Assembly (NCBI RefSeq): GCF_900096975.1
Contig: NZ_FMYQ01000016.1
Span: 62,001-126,000, forward strand
Length of the DNA: 64,000 bases
Origin: Paraburkholderia lycopersici
Lineage (GTDB): Bacteria; Pseudomonadota; Gammaproteobacteria; Burkholderiales; Burkholderiaceae
Direction of reading: 5' to 3'
Shown here: piece by piece, positions 26,874-35,174 of the stretch
Position numbering within the stretch: position 1 is the stretch's first letter
How the letters are laid out: the number at the start of each line of letters is the position of its first letter
The notes under the pieces: generated by a model
Database searches by the model: none
Seen by the model: only the letters and a program-made list of their open reading frames with translations
Told to the model about the DNA's origin: nothing
Program-made: the position numbers and the translations under genes

Positions 26874-27662
26874 TCAGACCTGCATCTGGCTGAGGGTTTG
26901 CAGCATCTGGTCGGAAGTGGTGACCGCCTTGCTGTTGATTTCGTATGCGCGCTGCGTCTCGATCATGTTCACGAGCTCCTGCACCACGTTCACGTTCGAC
27001 GCTTCCACATAGCCCTGGTTGAGCGTGCCCGAGCCGTTCTGGCCCGGCGTGGAAATCGTGGGCACACCCGACGAAGCCGTTTCCGAAAGCAGGTTCTGCC
27101 CGTTCGACTGGAGACCGGCCGGGTTGATGAACATCGCGAGCTGCAGCGAACCGATGGTCGTGTTGCTGCTCGAACCCGGCGTCGTGACCGTGACCACGCC
27201 GTCGCTGCCGACGGTGAGCGAAGTGGCATTGGCGGGCACCGTGATCGCCGGGATCACCTGGTAGCCGCTAGCGGTCACGAGCTGGCCCTGCGAGTTGGTC
27301 TGGAACGAGCCGTCGCGCGTGTAGGCCGTCGTGCCGTCGGGCATCTGCACCTGGAAGAAGCCCGCGCCGTTGATCGCCACGTCCTTCGAGTTGCCGGTCT
27401 GCTGCAGGTTGCCTTGCGTGTAGAGGCGCTCGGTCGCGATCTGCTGCACGCCGGTGCCCACCTGGCTGCCCGAGGGCAGCTCGGTTTCCTGGGTCGAATT
27501 CGCACCCGGCTGGCGCAGCGTCTGGTACATGAGGTCCTCGAACACGGCGCGCGAGCCCTTGAAGCCATTGGTGCTCACGTTCGCGAGATTGTTCGAGATC
27601 ACGTCCATTTGCGCCTGCTGGGCGTTCATGCCGGTGGCGGCGATGTAGAGCGATCGGTTCAC
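26874..27662 (-). CDS. flgG: Flagellar distal rod protein FlgG
   Basis: 262 residues, standard length. FlgG builds the distal rod. Signatures: [20 protein letters not shown] at the N-terminus, [10 protein letters not shown] in the middle, and a C-terminal helix with [19 protein letters not shown]. Start codon GTG at 27662, after GGGAGA. Confidence 0.96.
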   Translation of the reverse strand: MNRSLYIAATGMNAQQAQMDVISNNLANVSTNGFKGSRAVFEDLMYQTLRQPGANSTQETELPSGSQVGTGVQQIATERLYTQGNLQQTGNSKDVAINGAGFFQVQMPDGTTAYTRDGSFQTNSQGQLVTASGYQVIPAITVPANATSLTVGSDGVVTVTTPGSSSNTTIGSLQLAMFINPAGLQSNGQNLLSETASSGVPTISTPGQNGSGTLNQGYVEASNVNVVQELVNMIETQRAYEINSKAVTTSDQMLQTLSQMQV

Positions 27663-27735
27663 GGTGTCTTTCTCCCGGCCCGGCTCGCGCGGCGCATCAT
27701 GCGGCGCGCGGCGGCCTTCATTTGCCTGAGTTTGC

Positions 27736-28494
27736 TTAGCTGAAGTTGAGCAGCTGGTTCGCGCTCTGCTCGTTCTGGTCCGCGTTCTGCAAGAGCTTGG
27801 TCTGCATCTGGAACTGGCGCGCGTTGGTAATCATCGAGACCATCGCCGCTACGGGGTTCACGTTGCTGCCTTCGAGCGACTCGGTCGCGATCTGCACGGT
27901 CTGGTCCGCGTCGGCGGGATTGCCGTCCGCCGTGCGAAAGAGGCCGTCGTCGCCGCGCGTGAGCGAGCCCGCGGGCGGATTGACGAACTTGATCTGGTCG
28001 ATCATGGCGATCGCGTTGGGGGGGCTGCCCGGCGCAATGGCCGAAACCGTGCCGTCCTTGCCGATCGTGACCGCCGAGCCCGGCGGCACCCCGATCGGGC
28101 CGCCGCCGCCGATCACCTGCTGGTTCGCGGCGGTGACGAGCTGGCCGTTTTCGTCGACGTGCAGGTTGCCCGCGCGCGTGTACGCTTCGTTGCCGTCGGC
28201 CGTCTGCACGGCAATGAAGCCCGCGCCCTGGATCGCGATGTCGAGCGGGTTGCCGGTGCGCGAGATCGCGCCGGGCGTCATGTCCGACCCAGGCGTCGCC
28301 GACAGCACATAGGTGCGCGTGGTCTGGTCGTCGACCGTCGAGCCGTCGCCGAACGACATCGGCACGGCGCGAAAGTTGGCGAGCTGCGCGCGAAAGCCCG
28401 TGGTCGAAACGTTCGCGAGATTGTTCGCGACGACGGCCTGCTGTTCGAGCGCCTGGCTCGCGCCCGTCATCGCGGTATAGATCAGTCGGTCCAT
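27736..28494 (-). CDS. flgF: Flagellar proximal rod protein FlgF
   Basis: 252 residues, in the FlgF position between flgE and flgG. N-terminus [20 protein letters not shown]; central [13 protein letters not shown]-terminal helix with [20 protein letters not shown]. FlgF is one of the proximal rod subunits. Confidence 0.95.
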   Translation of the reverse strand: MDRLIYTAMTGASQALEQQAVVANNLANVSTTGFRAQLANFRAVPMSFGDGSTVDDQTTRTYVLSATPGSDMTPGAISRTGNPLDIAIQGAGFIAVQTADGNEAYTRAGNLHVDENGQLVTAANQQVIGGGGPIGVPPGSAVTIGKDGTVSAIAPGSPPNAIAMIDQIKFVNPPAGSLTRGDDGLFRTADGNPADADQTVQIATESLEGSNVNPVAAMVSMITNARQFQMQTKLLQNADQNEQSANQLLNFS

Positions 28495-28521
28495 GATGTG
28501 CCCGGTACGTGGTCAGGCGCG

Positions 28522-29775
28522 TTACATCTGCAGCAGCGTCTGGTCGACGGTCTGCTGCGTCTTGATGGTCTGCGCGTTCGCCTGGTAGTTGCGCTGGGCC
28601 GTGATGAGGTCCACGAGCTGGTTGGTCAGGTCGACGTTCGAGGCTTCGAGCGCGCCGCCCGTGAGCGTGCCGTGGTTCGTGCTGCCCGGCGTCGAGACCT
28701 GCGCGACGCCCGATGCCGCCGTTTCCTGGAACTGGTTGCCGCCAAGGTTCAGCAGGCCGTTCGGGTTGTTGAAGTCGGCGAGCACGATCTGGCCGAGCGA
28801 CATGGTCTGGCCGTTCGAGTAGTTGCCGGTGAGGGTGCCGTCCGCGCCGATCGAGAAGTTCGAAAGCGTGCCGCTCGCGTAGCCGTCCTGGGCGAGGTTG
28901 TTCACGCCGTTGGCGCTGCCGTATTGCGTCGTGCCCGAGAAGTCGAGCGTGATGGCCATGGCGTTCGAGCCGTCGGCGAGCGTCGAACCGGGCGTGCCCA
29001 CGTCGACCGTCATCTTGCCGTTGTTTGCGGTTTGCGTGCCGGTCACGTCGGTCGAGGCCGTGAGGTTGCCGCTCGCATCGAACGTCATCGTGCCGACCGA
29101 CGAAACGTTCCCCGGCGTGCCCGCGTAGACGTCCCACTGGCCGGCGTTGGTCGCGTCCTTCACGAAGTACATGTTGATCGTCTGCGTGCCGCCGAGCGAA
29201 TCGTACGTCGTGACCGAGGTCGAGTAGTTATAGCTCGTCGAATCGGACGCGTTGAACGTCGTGGTCGTCGGCGTCGCGGCCTGCGCGTTCAGGTTCAGCT
29301 GCGCCGTGATGTTCTGCGTGGTCTGCGGCGCGATGTTGGTCGTCGGCACCCTCAGCGGCACGGTTTGCGCCGTGTTGATCACGCCCGTCGAGTCGGAGGC
29401 GTAGCCCATCAGGTCATTGCCCTGCGCGTCGGTGATATAGCCGTTCTTGTCGAGCTGGAACACGCCGTTGCGCGAGTACGTGACCGCGCCGTTGTTCGAC
29501 ATCTGGAAGAAGCCGTTGCCGTTGATGGCGACGTTCAGCGCCTGGCCCGTCGTGCTGATCGTGCCCTGCGAGAAGTCCTGCTGCACGGTCGAGAGCGCGG
29601 CGCCGAGGCCGATCTGGTTGCCCACAGACGTCGCGATGGTGTTGGCGTAGACGTCGGCGAACTGCGCCGTGCTTTCCTTGAAGCCAGTGGTGTTCGCGTT
29701 CGCGATGTTGTTGCCGATCACGTCGAGGTCGTTCGACGCCGCGGCGAGGCCGCTCAATCCTTGCTGGTAGCCCAT
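28522..29775 (-). CDS. flgE: Flagellar hook protein FlgE
   Basis: 417 residues, close to the enteric 403. FlgE polymerises into the hook after export. Conserved N-terminus MGYQQGLSGLAAASNDLDVI with NTTGFKES, the central D1 domain, and C-terminal LTNQLVDLITAQRNYQANAQ. Follows flgD by 26 bases. Confidence 0.96.
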   Translation of the reverse strand: MGYQQGLSGLAAASNDLDVIGNNIANANTTGFKESTAQFADVYANTIATSVGNQIGLGAALSTVQQDFSQGTISTTGQALNVAINGNGFFQMSNNGAVTYSRNGVFQLDKNGYITDAQGNDLMGYASDSTGVINTAQTVPLRVPTTNIAPQTTQNITAQLNLNAQAATPTTTTFNASDSTSYNYSTSVTTYDSLGGTQTINMYFVKDATNAGQWDVYAGTPGNVSSVGTMTFDASGNLTASTDVTGTQTANNGKMTVDVGTPGSTLADGSNAMAITLDFSGTTQYGSANGVNNLAQDGYASGTLSNFSIGADGTLTGNYSNGQTMSLGQIVLADFNNPNGLLNLGGNQFQETAASGVAQVSTPGSTNHGTLTGGALEASNVDLTNQLVDLITAQRNYQANAQTIKTQQTVDQTLLQM

Positions 29776-29801
29776 GTTCGTCTACTCCGCGTTTATCGTG
29801 T

Positions 29802-30512
29802 TCAGAGAATGGCCGCGACGCCCGAAAGCGCGACCGTCTTGCCGTTGGCGAGCGAGAGGCTCGCGGTGCCGTCCGCCTGCTGGACCACGCCCTGCACCTG
29901 GCTCGCGACGAGCGCCGTCGCCGTGGCGGACTGGCCGTTGGTCGTCGCCGTGGCGCTGATCGTGTAGGTCCCGTCGGCGACCGTGTTGCCCGAGCTGTCC
30001 TTGCCGTTCCAGGTGACCGGCACGGTGCCCGCCGACTGCGCGCCGAGGTCGAGCGTGTTGACGACCTGGCCTGCCGAGTTGGTGATCGTGAGCTTCACGT
30101 CCGAAACCGCCGAAGGCAGCGACACGCCGAGCTGCGGCGCGGAGCCGCCCGACACCGCGGCGCTGCTGCCCGCCGCGAGCACGGTCGAGCCGATCAGCAG
30201 CGCGGCCTGCGCGTTCTGCCCCGCCGAAAGTTGCGTGGAGAGCGACGAGAGCGACGTGTTGAGCTGCTGGATGCCCGAAACCGTGTTGATCTCGGCGAGC
30301 TGCGAGGTCATCTGCGAGCTGTCCATCGGATTGGTCGGATCCTGGTTCTGCAACTGCGCGACGAGCAGTTGCAGGAAGGTGGTCTGCAGGTCGTTCGCGC
30401 TCGTGCCGCTCGTCGACGAGGACGAACCCGAGCTCGTGCCGTTCATGGTGTCGAGCAGTTGCTGCGACACGGTGGCGGTGCTGCCACCGATGGTTGTGCT
30501 GCTGGAACTCAA
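29802..30512 (-). CDS. flgD: Flagellar hook-cap protein FlgD
   Basis: 236 residues. FlgD caps the growing hook. The N-terminal export region contains the conserved FLQLLVAQLQNQDPTNPMDS, followed by the Ig-like domain (VPVTWNGKDSSGNTVADGTY). The start is TTG at 30512, with AGGAGA six bases upstream; there is no ATG before the conserved region. Confidence 0.95.
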   Translation of the reverse strand: MSSSSTTIGGSTATVSQQLLDTMNGTSSGSSSSTSGTSANDLQTTFLQLLVAQLQNQDPTNPMDSSQMTSQLAEINTVSGIQQLNTSLSSLSTQLSAGQNAQAALLIGSTVLAAGSSAAVSGGSAPQLGVSLPSAVSDVKLTITNSAGQVVNTLDLGAQSAGTVPVTWNGKDSSGNTVADGTYTISATATTNGQSATATALVASQVQGVVQQADGTASLSLANGKTVALSGVAAIL

Positions 30513-30636
30513 CGCGTTCTCCTCGATTGCGCTTCGTGCTTGGCGTGTGGTGGTGACGGGCGGCGTGCGCCCGCCGGTCTCTATATTGACTGCGGGTTCG
30601 GTGCCGGAGCGTTGCCGTGCTTCGCTTCGGGCACGT

Positions 30637-31062
30637 TCAGGTGCCGATCGTCAGCGTCTTGAGCATCAACTGCTTGGCCGTATTCAGCGTCTCGACGTTG
30701 GCCTGGTACGAGCGCGACGCCGAGATCATGTTCACCATCTCCTGCACGGGATCGACGTTGGGCATCGTCACGTAGCCGTCCGCGTTGGCGGCGGGATTGT
30801 CGGGATCGTAGGTCTGCTTCATGGGCGTGGGGTCGTCCACCACCCCGGTCACCTTCACGCCGCCCACCTGCTGGCCCGAGGCCGTGCGCGCGCCGCCGAG
30901 CGGATTGACCGCGAACACGACCTGCTTGGCCTTGTACGGCTGGCCGTCTGGGCCGGTCGTGCTGTCGGCGTTGGCCAGATTGGACGCCGTCACGTTCAGG
31001 CGCTGCGATTCCGCCGTCATGGCGGAACCGGCAACGCTGAAGATGTTCATCAGGGATGGCAT
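30637..31062 (-). CDS. flgC: Flagellar proximal rod protein FlgC
   Basis: 141 residues, standard size. Motifs: N-terminal [29 protein letters not shown], and C-terminal [20 protein letters not shown]. Proximal rod subunit. GAGGT precedes the ATG. Confidence 0.96.
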   Translation of the reverse strand: MPSLMNIFSVAGSAMTAESQRLNVTASNLANADSTTGPDGQPYKAKQVVFAVNPLGGARTASGQQVGGVKVTGVVDDPTPMKQTYDPDNPAANADGYVTMPNVDPVQEMVNMISASRSYQANVETLNTAKQLMLKTLTIGT

Positions 31063-31136
31063 GGTTTCGTTGACCTCACATCAGGTGCGCGTCGCGCGCG
31101 TTGGTCGCTGGTTCGTCTTTGGCTTGCAGGCGGCTA

Positions 31137-31655
31137 TCAGCCGCTCGAGCCCGAGGTGATCGCGGACAGCATCGTCTTGATCTGCTGCGAGACCACCGTC
31201 ATGCCCGACTCGAAGTGCAGCGCGTTGTCGGCGAACTGCACGCGCTCGGTGTCGAGATCGACCGTGTTGCCGTCCAGCGCGGGCTGCACCGGCACGCGGT
31301 ACATGAGCTGGCTCTTGTAGGCGTCGGTCGGGCCGCCGGTCGGGATCAGCTTCGCGTCGCCCGCCATGTGCCCCGCTTCCGTCGCCGCCATCTGCATGCC
31401 GCCCGTCACGCCCGCCGGCTGCGCCATCGCGAGCGGCTGGGCGTTCCCGCCCGCTGGCGCCGCCATGCCGGCGGTCCCCGCGGCGCCCGACTGCCGGAGC
31501 GCGCCCGCGAGCGAAGCCGCGAAGTCCACGTCACGCGCCTGATAGCCGGGCGTGTCGGCGTTCGCGATGTTCGACGAGATCAACGCCTGCCGCGTGGCGC
31601 GCACGTCGAGCGCTTCGCGCCCAAAGGCGAATTCGGCATCGAGTTTGTCCAGCAT
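31137..31655 (-). CDS. flgB: Flagellar proximal rod protein FlgB
   Basis: 172 residues, about 30 longer than the enteric protein because of an Ala/Gly/Met-rich insertion around residues 55-95. Conserved: MLDKLDAEFAFGREALDVRA, NIANADTPGYQARDVDF, and the C-terminal VVSQQIKTMLSAIT. First gene of flgBCDEFGHIJ. Start ATG at 31655 after GGAGAA. Confidence 0.95.
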   Translation of the reverse strand: MLDKLDAEFAFGREALDVRATRQALISSNIANADTPGYQARDVDFAASLAGALRQSGAAGTAGMAAPAGGNAQPLAMAQPAGVTGGMQMAATEAGHMAGDAKLIPTGGPTDAYKSQLMYRVPVQPALDGNTVDLDTERVQFADNALHFESGMTVVSQQIKTMLSAITSGSSG

Positions 31656-31805
31656 CGGGCGTTCTCCGTGACACGAAAGAGGGTTCGGCGTGAGCGCGGC
31701 GGACCCGTCATGGGCGGGAAAACCGGCGCAAACGTTAGGCGCGCGGCCCGCAAGCCTTTGCGCATGGAGTGGAATCTTAGGCGCGGCGCGCAAGAACCAA
31801 TCGGA

Positions 31806-31835
31806 CGAATAGCCGGGAAAGCGCCCCTCTATTCG
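31806..31835. promoter_or_regulatory. Inverted-repeat operator between flgB and flgA (candidate FlhDC box)
   Basis: Perfect seven-base arms CGAATAG (31806-31812) and CTATTCG (31829-31835) separated by 16 bases (CCGGGAAAGCGCCCCT). It is the best copy of the element found at four class II flagellar control regions. It lies 67 bases from flgA and 151 from flgB and can serve both divergent operons. Confidence 0.7.
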
Positions 31836-31901
31836 ACGCAAGCGCGCGGGGGGCGCCGCCTAGAATGCGAGGCGTGTCAATGCATTCGATGGAGAACGAC
31901 G

Positions 31902-33203
31902 ATGCCGCAGACTGCCTCTTTCCGCGGGCCGCGCGCCGGCCGGGCGCGGCGCGCGCGGGCGCTGTCGTGGGCGTCGTCGTGGACGTGCGTGCTCGCCTGC
32001 GCCCTGGGCGGCGCGGCCGCGCAGGCGCAAGGCCAGCCGCAGGACGCGGGCGGCCAGATCTATATTGCGGGCAACGGCGACCGCGCCGGCTCCGACGCCG
32101 CGCAGATGAACGCGCTGCTCGCCGCCAACGCGAAGCCGGCCGCGCCCGCCGCGAGTGCGCCCGCCGATGTTTCCGCCAATGGGTCCACGCCGCTGCGCGC
32201 GGCGAGCTATGCCGATCTCAATGCGCGCGGCGTACCCGAAGATGCGCGCGCGGGCGTCGATTCGAACGGCATGATTACGATTCCCGGTCCCGGCGAGCGC
32301 GCGCAGCAGGGCGAAGCGCCGCGCATCGTCACGATTCCCGCGCCGGGCACGAGTGCGCAGCCCCTGCGCGCGCCGGCCGCCAACTCAAGCCAGGCCGGCG
32401 GCACGGGGGCGCTCCAGCGCGTGAACGTGGCGAGCGCCGCGAACCGCGTGGCGTCCGTGGTCATCGACGCGCCTGCGGCGAGCGCGGCGGCGCCCGGCGC
32501 GAAGCCGGTCGCGGGCGCAAACATCACCGTCAACGCGAGCGCGAGCGCCGTCGCCGCGAACACCCAGGCCACGCCGCCCGGCCAGCAGGACGGCGAATCG
32601 ATCCGCGCCGCGGCGCTCGCCTTCCTGCAGCAGCAGTCGGCGGGCTTGCCGGGCCGCGTGAGCATCACGGTCAATCCGGTGTTCCCGCGCGGCCTCGCGG
32701 CTTGCGCTTCGCTCGAGCCGTTCATGCCGCCCGGCGCGCGCACGTTCGGCCGCACGAGCGTCGGCGTGCGCTGCATCGGCGCGAAGCCGTGGACGCTCTA
32801 CGTGGGCGCGCGCATTGCCGTGGACATCACGTACTACGTGGCCGCGCGCCAGATCGCAGCGGGCGAAGCGCTCTCCGCAGCCGACTTCACGCCGCGCTCG
32901 GGCGACCTCGCGAGCCTGCCGCAGACCGTCATCACCGATCCCAACCAGGCGACGGGCGCCGTGGCGCTCGCGCGCATCAGCGCCGGGCTGCCGCTGCGCA
33001 CCGACATGCTGCGCAGCGCCGCCTCGGTGGTCATCGGGCAGACCGTCAAGGTCATCGCGGTGGGCACCAACTTCACGATCTCCGCCGAAGGCAGCGCGCT
33101 CAACACCGCGGAACCGGGCCAGCAGGTGCGCGTGCGCACGAGCGGGGGGCAGATCATCTCCGGCGTGGTCAAGGACGCCGGCACCGTGCAGGTGCAGATC
33201 TAG
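31902..33203 (+). CDS. flgA: Flagellar P-ring assembly chaperone FlgA, with long N-terminal extension
   Basis: 433 residues, about twice the size of Salmonella FlgA (219). A signal sequence ends near AAAQAQ. Residues of about 45-220 form a low-complexity Ala/Pro/Gly region with related short segments (ITIPGPGERAQ and VTIPAPGTSAQ). The SAF/ChapFlgA chaperone part is C-terminal: PVFPRGLAACASLEPFMPPG, YYVAARQIAAGEALSAADF and GQTVKVIAVGTNFTIS. GGAGAA precedes the ATG. Divergent from flgB. Confidence 0.93.
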   Translation: MPQTASFRGPRAGRARRARALSWASSWTCVLACALGGAAAQAQGQPQDAGGQIYIAGNGDRAGSDAAQMNALLAANAKPAAPAASAPADVSANGSTPLRAASYADLNARGVPEDARAGVDSNGMITIPGPGERAQQGEAPRIVTIPAPGTSAQPLRAPAANSSQAGGTGALQRVNVASAANRVASVVIDAPAASAAAPGAKPVAGANITVNASASAVAANTQATPPGQQDGESIRAAALAFLQQQSAGLPGRVSITVNPVFPRGLAACASLEPFMPPGARTFGRTSVGVRCIGAKPWTLYVGARIAVDITYYVAARQIAAGEALSAADFTPRSGDLASLPQTVITDPNQATGAVALARISAGLPLRTDMLRSAASVVIGQTVKVIAVGTNFTISAEGSALNTAEPGQQVRVRTSGGQIISGVVKDAGTVQVQI

Positions 33204-33258
33204 GGCCGGCGCGCGGCTCGAGCCCGCCAGCCGCCCCGGCTGCCGCCGCGTGCGGGCT

Positions 33259-33274
33259 GTGTGCGCCAGCACAC
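33259..33274. other. Short perfect hairpin between flgA and flgM
   Basis: GTGTGC-GCCA-GCACAC. No T-tract follows, so it is not a classical terminator. It lies 30 bases before the flgM sigma-28 promoter and may be a weak transcript end or a chance structure. Confidence 0.3.
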
Positions 33275-33304
33275 GTAACAGCATGTAACCGTGGGACTTT
33301 CGCC

Positions 33305-33332
33305 TAAAGTTCGGCTGGACCTATGCCGTTAT
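33305..33332 (+). promoter_or_regulatory. Sigma-28 (FliA) promoter of flgM
   Basis: TAAAGTTC (33305-33312), 12 bases, GCCGTTAT (33325-33332). Transcription would begin near 33339. This makes the ATG at 33323 unusable and fixes the GTG at 33362 as the flgM start. FlgM is thus under the control of the sigma factor it inhibits. Confidence 0.85.
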
Positions 33333-33361
33333 CAAGGTCAAATCGATCAGGAAAGCCCATC

Positions 33362-33733
33362 GTGAAAGTTGATCCCTCCACCCGCAATGATCCGCGCGCG
33401 CTGCAGGATGGCCTCGCGCGTTCGCAAGGCGATTCGACCGGCGCCGTGGGCGCCGCGAATGCCGGTACTGCCGCCACGTCCGGCGCGGCAGGCGGCGCTG
33501 GCGCCGCAAGCACGTCCGGCGCCTCGCAAGGTGACGCGAACGTGAGCCTGTCCTCCCTCTCCTCGACGATGCGCTCGCTCGCGGCGAGCGGCGCCGCCGA
33601 CATCGACGTGGCCCACGTGCAGTCGATCAAGGACGCGATCCGCAACGGCACGTTGCAGATCGACGCCAGCAAGATCGCCGACGGCGTGATCCAAACCGCG
33701 CGCGACCTCCTGAAGCCGACGGCGGCCAACTGA
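33362..33733 (+). CDS. flgM: Anti-sigma-28 factor FlgM
   Basis: 123 residues. FlgM binds FliA until it is exported through the completed hook. The N-terminal half is low-complexity Ala/Gly/Ser. The sigma-binding C-terminal part includes VSLSSLSSTMRSLAASGAADIDVAHVQ (cited in part) and IRNGTLQIDASKIADGVIQ, the family pattern. Start GTG at 33362 with AGGAAA upstream; an in-frame ATG at 33323 lies in the promoter -10 region. Operon with flgN. Confidence 0.9.
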   Translation: MKVDPSTRNDPRALQDGLARSQGDSTGAVGAANAGTAATSGAAGGAGAASTSGASQGDANVSLSSLSSTMRSLAASGAADIDVAHVQSIKDAIRNGTLQIDASKIADGVIQTARDLLKPTAAN

Positions 33734-33783
33734 CGTTCGACGCAAGAGCGCTGCGCAATCACTGATTTTTCCGGTGCCCCGCA

Positions 33784-34227
33784 ATGAAAGATGCCCTGTT
33801 AGCCACACTGATCGACGAACACGCCACGGTCGAGGCGTTCGCGTCGTTGCTCGCCTACGAAGAGAAGGCGCTCGTGTCGGCCGACGGCATCGAGGCGCTG
33901 CCGCAGATCGTCGAGCAGAAGACGACGCTCACGCAGCGTCTCGCCGGCCTCGAAAAAGCCCGCGACGCGCAACTGGCGGGCCTCGGTCTGCCGGGCGGCC
34001 GCAAGGGCATCGAGATGGCCTGCGACGGCGACTCCCGTCTTGCCAGCCAATGGGCGCTGCTCAAGGGCTCGACCGAACGCGCGCGCCGCAAGAACCTCAC
34101 GATCGGCATGATGATCCGCACGCGCATGGAGCATAACCGCCGCGCGCTGGCCATCCTGCGCGGCGAAACGGGCAACGGCGCGATGCTGTACGGTCCCGAT
34201 GGACGTCTGCCGGCGTTCGGGCTATAG
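33784..34227 (+). CDS. flgN: Flagellar export chaperone FlgN
   Basis: 147 residues, helical. FlgN is the cytoplasmic chaperone for FlgK and FlgL. The helix VEAFASLLAYEEKALVSADG near the N-terminus and the C-terminal RMEHNRRALAILRGETG segment match FlgN proteins of beta-proteobacteria. Follows flgM by 50 bases and precedes a terminator. Confidence 0.9.
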   Translation: MKDALLATLIDEHATVEAFASLLAYEEKALVSADGIEALPQIVEQKTTLTQRLAGLEKARDAQLAGLGLPGGRKGIEMACDGDSRLASQWALLKGSTERARRKNLTIGMMIRTRMEHNRRALAILRGETGNGAMLYGPDGRLPAFGL

Positions 34228-34256
34228 CCGCAGCGCAGCTCATACGCGGTTCGAAA

Positions 34257-34297
34257 AAACAAAGGCCGAAGCGGTTGCGCTTCGGCTTTCTTGTTTT
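34257..34297. terminator. Terminator after flgN
   Basis: A-rich lead, stem GCCGAAGC/GCTTCGGC (34265-34272, 34279-34286), then TTTCTTGTTTT. Adenines on the left side also allow function on the minus strand. Confidence 0.9.
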
Positions 34298-34312
34298 CGC
34301 GAGCCGCGCCGA

Positions 34313-34348
34313 CAAAAAAAGCCGGAGCGCTCGCGCACCCCGGCTTTT
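34313..34348. terminator. Terminator serving fliA (minus strand)
   Basis: AAAAGCCGG (34317-34325) pairs with CCGGCTTTT (34340-34348). On the minus strand the stem is followed by seven T. Together with the previous hairpin it separates the convergent flgN and fliA units. Confidence 0.85.
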
Positions 34349-34393
34349 CCACTGCACCCGGCCCGCCCGCACAGGCGCGAACCGTCTACCGCC

Positions 34394-35125
34394 TCAATTC
34401 TCCGTACCCGCCCACGACATCTCGCGCAGCCGCGTGCGCAGACGCGCCACCGCCTGGCTGTGCAGCTGGCACACGCGCGACTCGCTCACTTCCATCACCG
34501 CGCCGATCTCGCGCAGGTTCATGCCGCGCTCGTAGTAGAGCGACATCAGCAGCTTCTCGCGCTCGGGCAGCCGCTCGATCGCCTCGACGAGCGCGCCGCG
34601 CAGGCTGTCGTCGAGCAGCGCCGAAAGCGGGTCCGAATGGTCGACGCAATAGCGGTCGAGAAACGGCTCGTCCTCGGCGGACCGGTCGAAGTCTTCGTAG
34701 TAGATGAGCTGGCTGCCGTGCAGGTCCTGCAGCATCGTCTGGTATTCGTCGAGCGGCATGTTCAGGTGCTGGGCGATCTCGGTTTCGCTCGCCGAGCGGC
34801 CAAGACGCTGCTCTACCTGGTGCACCGCGCTCTCGACTTCGCGCGACGTGCGGCGCAGGCTGCGCGGCAGCCAGTCGTTGCTGCGCAGCTCGTCGAGCAT
34901 CGCGCCGCGAATGCGCTGGCTCGCGTAGGTTTCGAACTGCGCGCCCTGGTCTTCCTTGTAGCGGTTCGCCGCGTCGAGCAGGCCGATCATGCCGGCCTGA
35001 ATCAGGTCGTCGAGGTCCACGCTCGCCGGCATCTTGGCGACGAGCTGCAACCCCAGCCGCCTCACGAGCGGTGCGTATTTCGCGAGCACGTCGGCCTGCG
35101 AAATTTTTCCTTGAGCGTTATACAT
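34394..35125 (-). CDS. fliA: Flagellar sigma factor FliA (sigma-28)
   Basis: 243 residues, the usual length. FliA directs late flagellar and chemotaxis transcription. Region 2 has MPASVDLDDLIQAGMIGLLDA and FETYASQRIRGAMLDELRS. Region 4 ends with the helix-turn-helix LREIGAVMEVSESRVCQLHS. The start MYNAQGK at 35125 (GGAGAG upstream) is preferred. An earlier ATG at about 35182, overlapping the flhG stop, would add 19 residues and cannot be fully excluded. Last gene of the flhFG-fliA unit. Confidence 0.96.
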   Translation of the reverse strand: MYNAQGKISQADVLAKYAPLVRRLGLQLVAKMPASVDLDDLIQAGMIGLLDAANRYKEDQGAQFETYASQRIRGAMLDELRSNDWLPRSLRRTSREVESAVHQVEQRLGRSASETEIAQHLNMPLDEYQTMLQDLHGSQLIYYEDFDRSAEDEPFLDRYCVDHSDPLSALLDDSLRGALVEAIERLPEREKLLMSLYYERGMNLREIGAVMEVSESRVCQLHSQAVARLRTRLREMSWAGTEN

Positions 35126-35174
35126 CGTGCTCTCCAGCTTCTCTTTGCCTTGCGGCGTCATCGTCGGGCGCATG

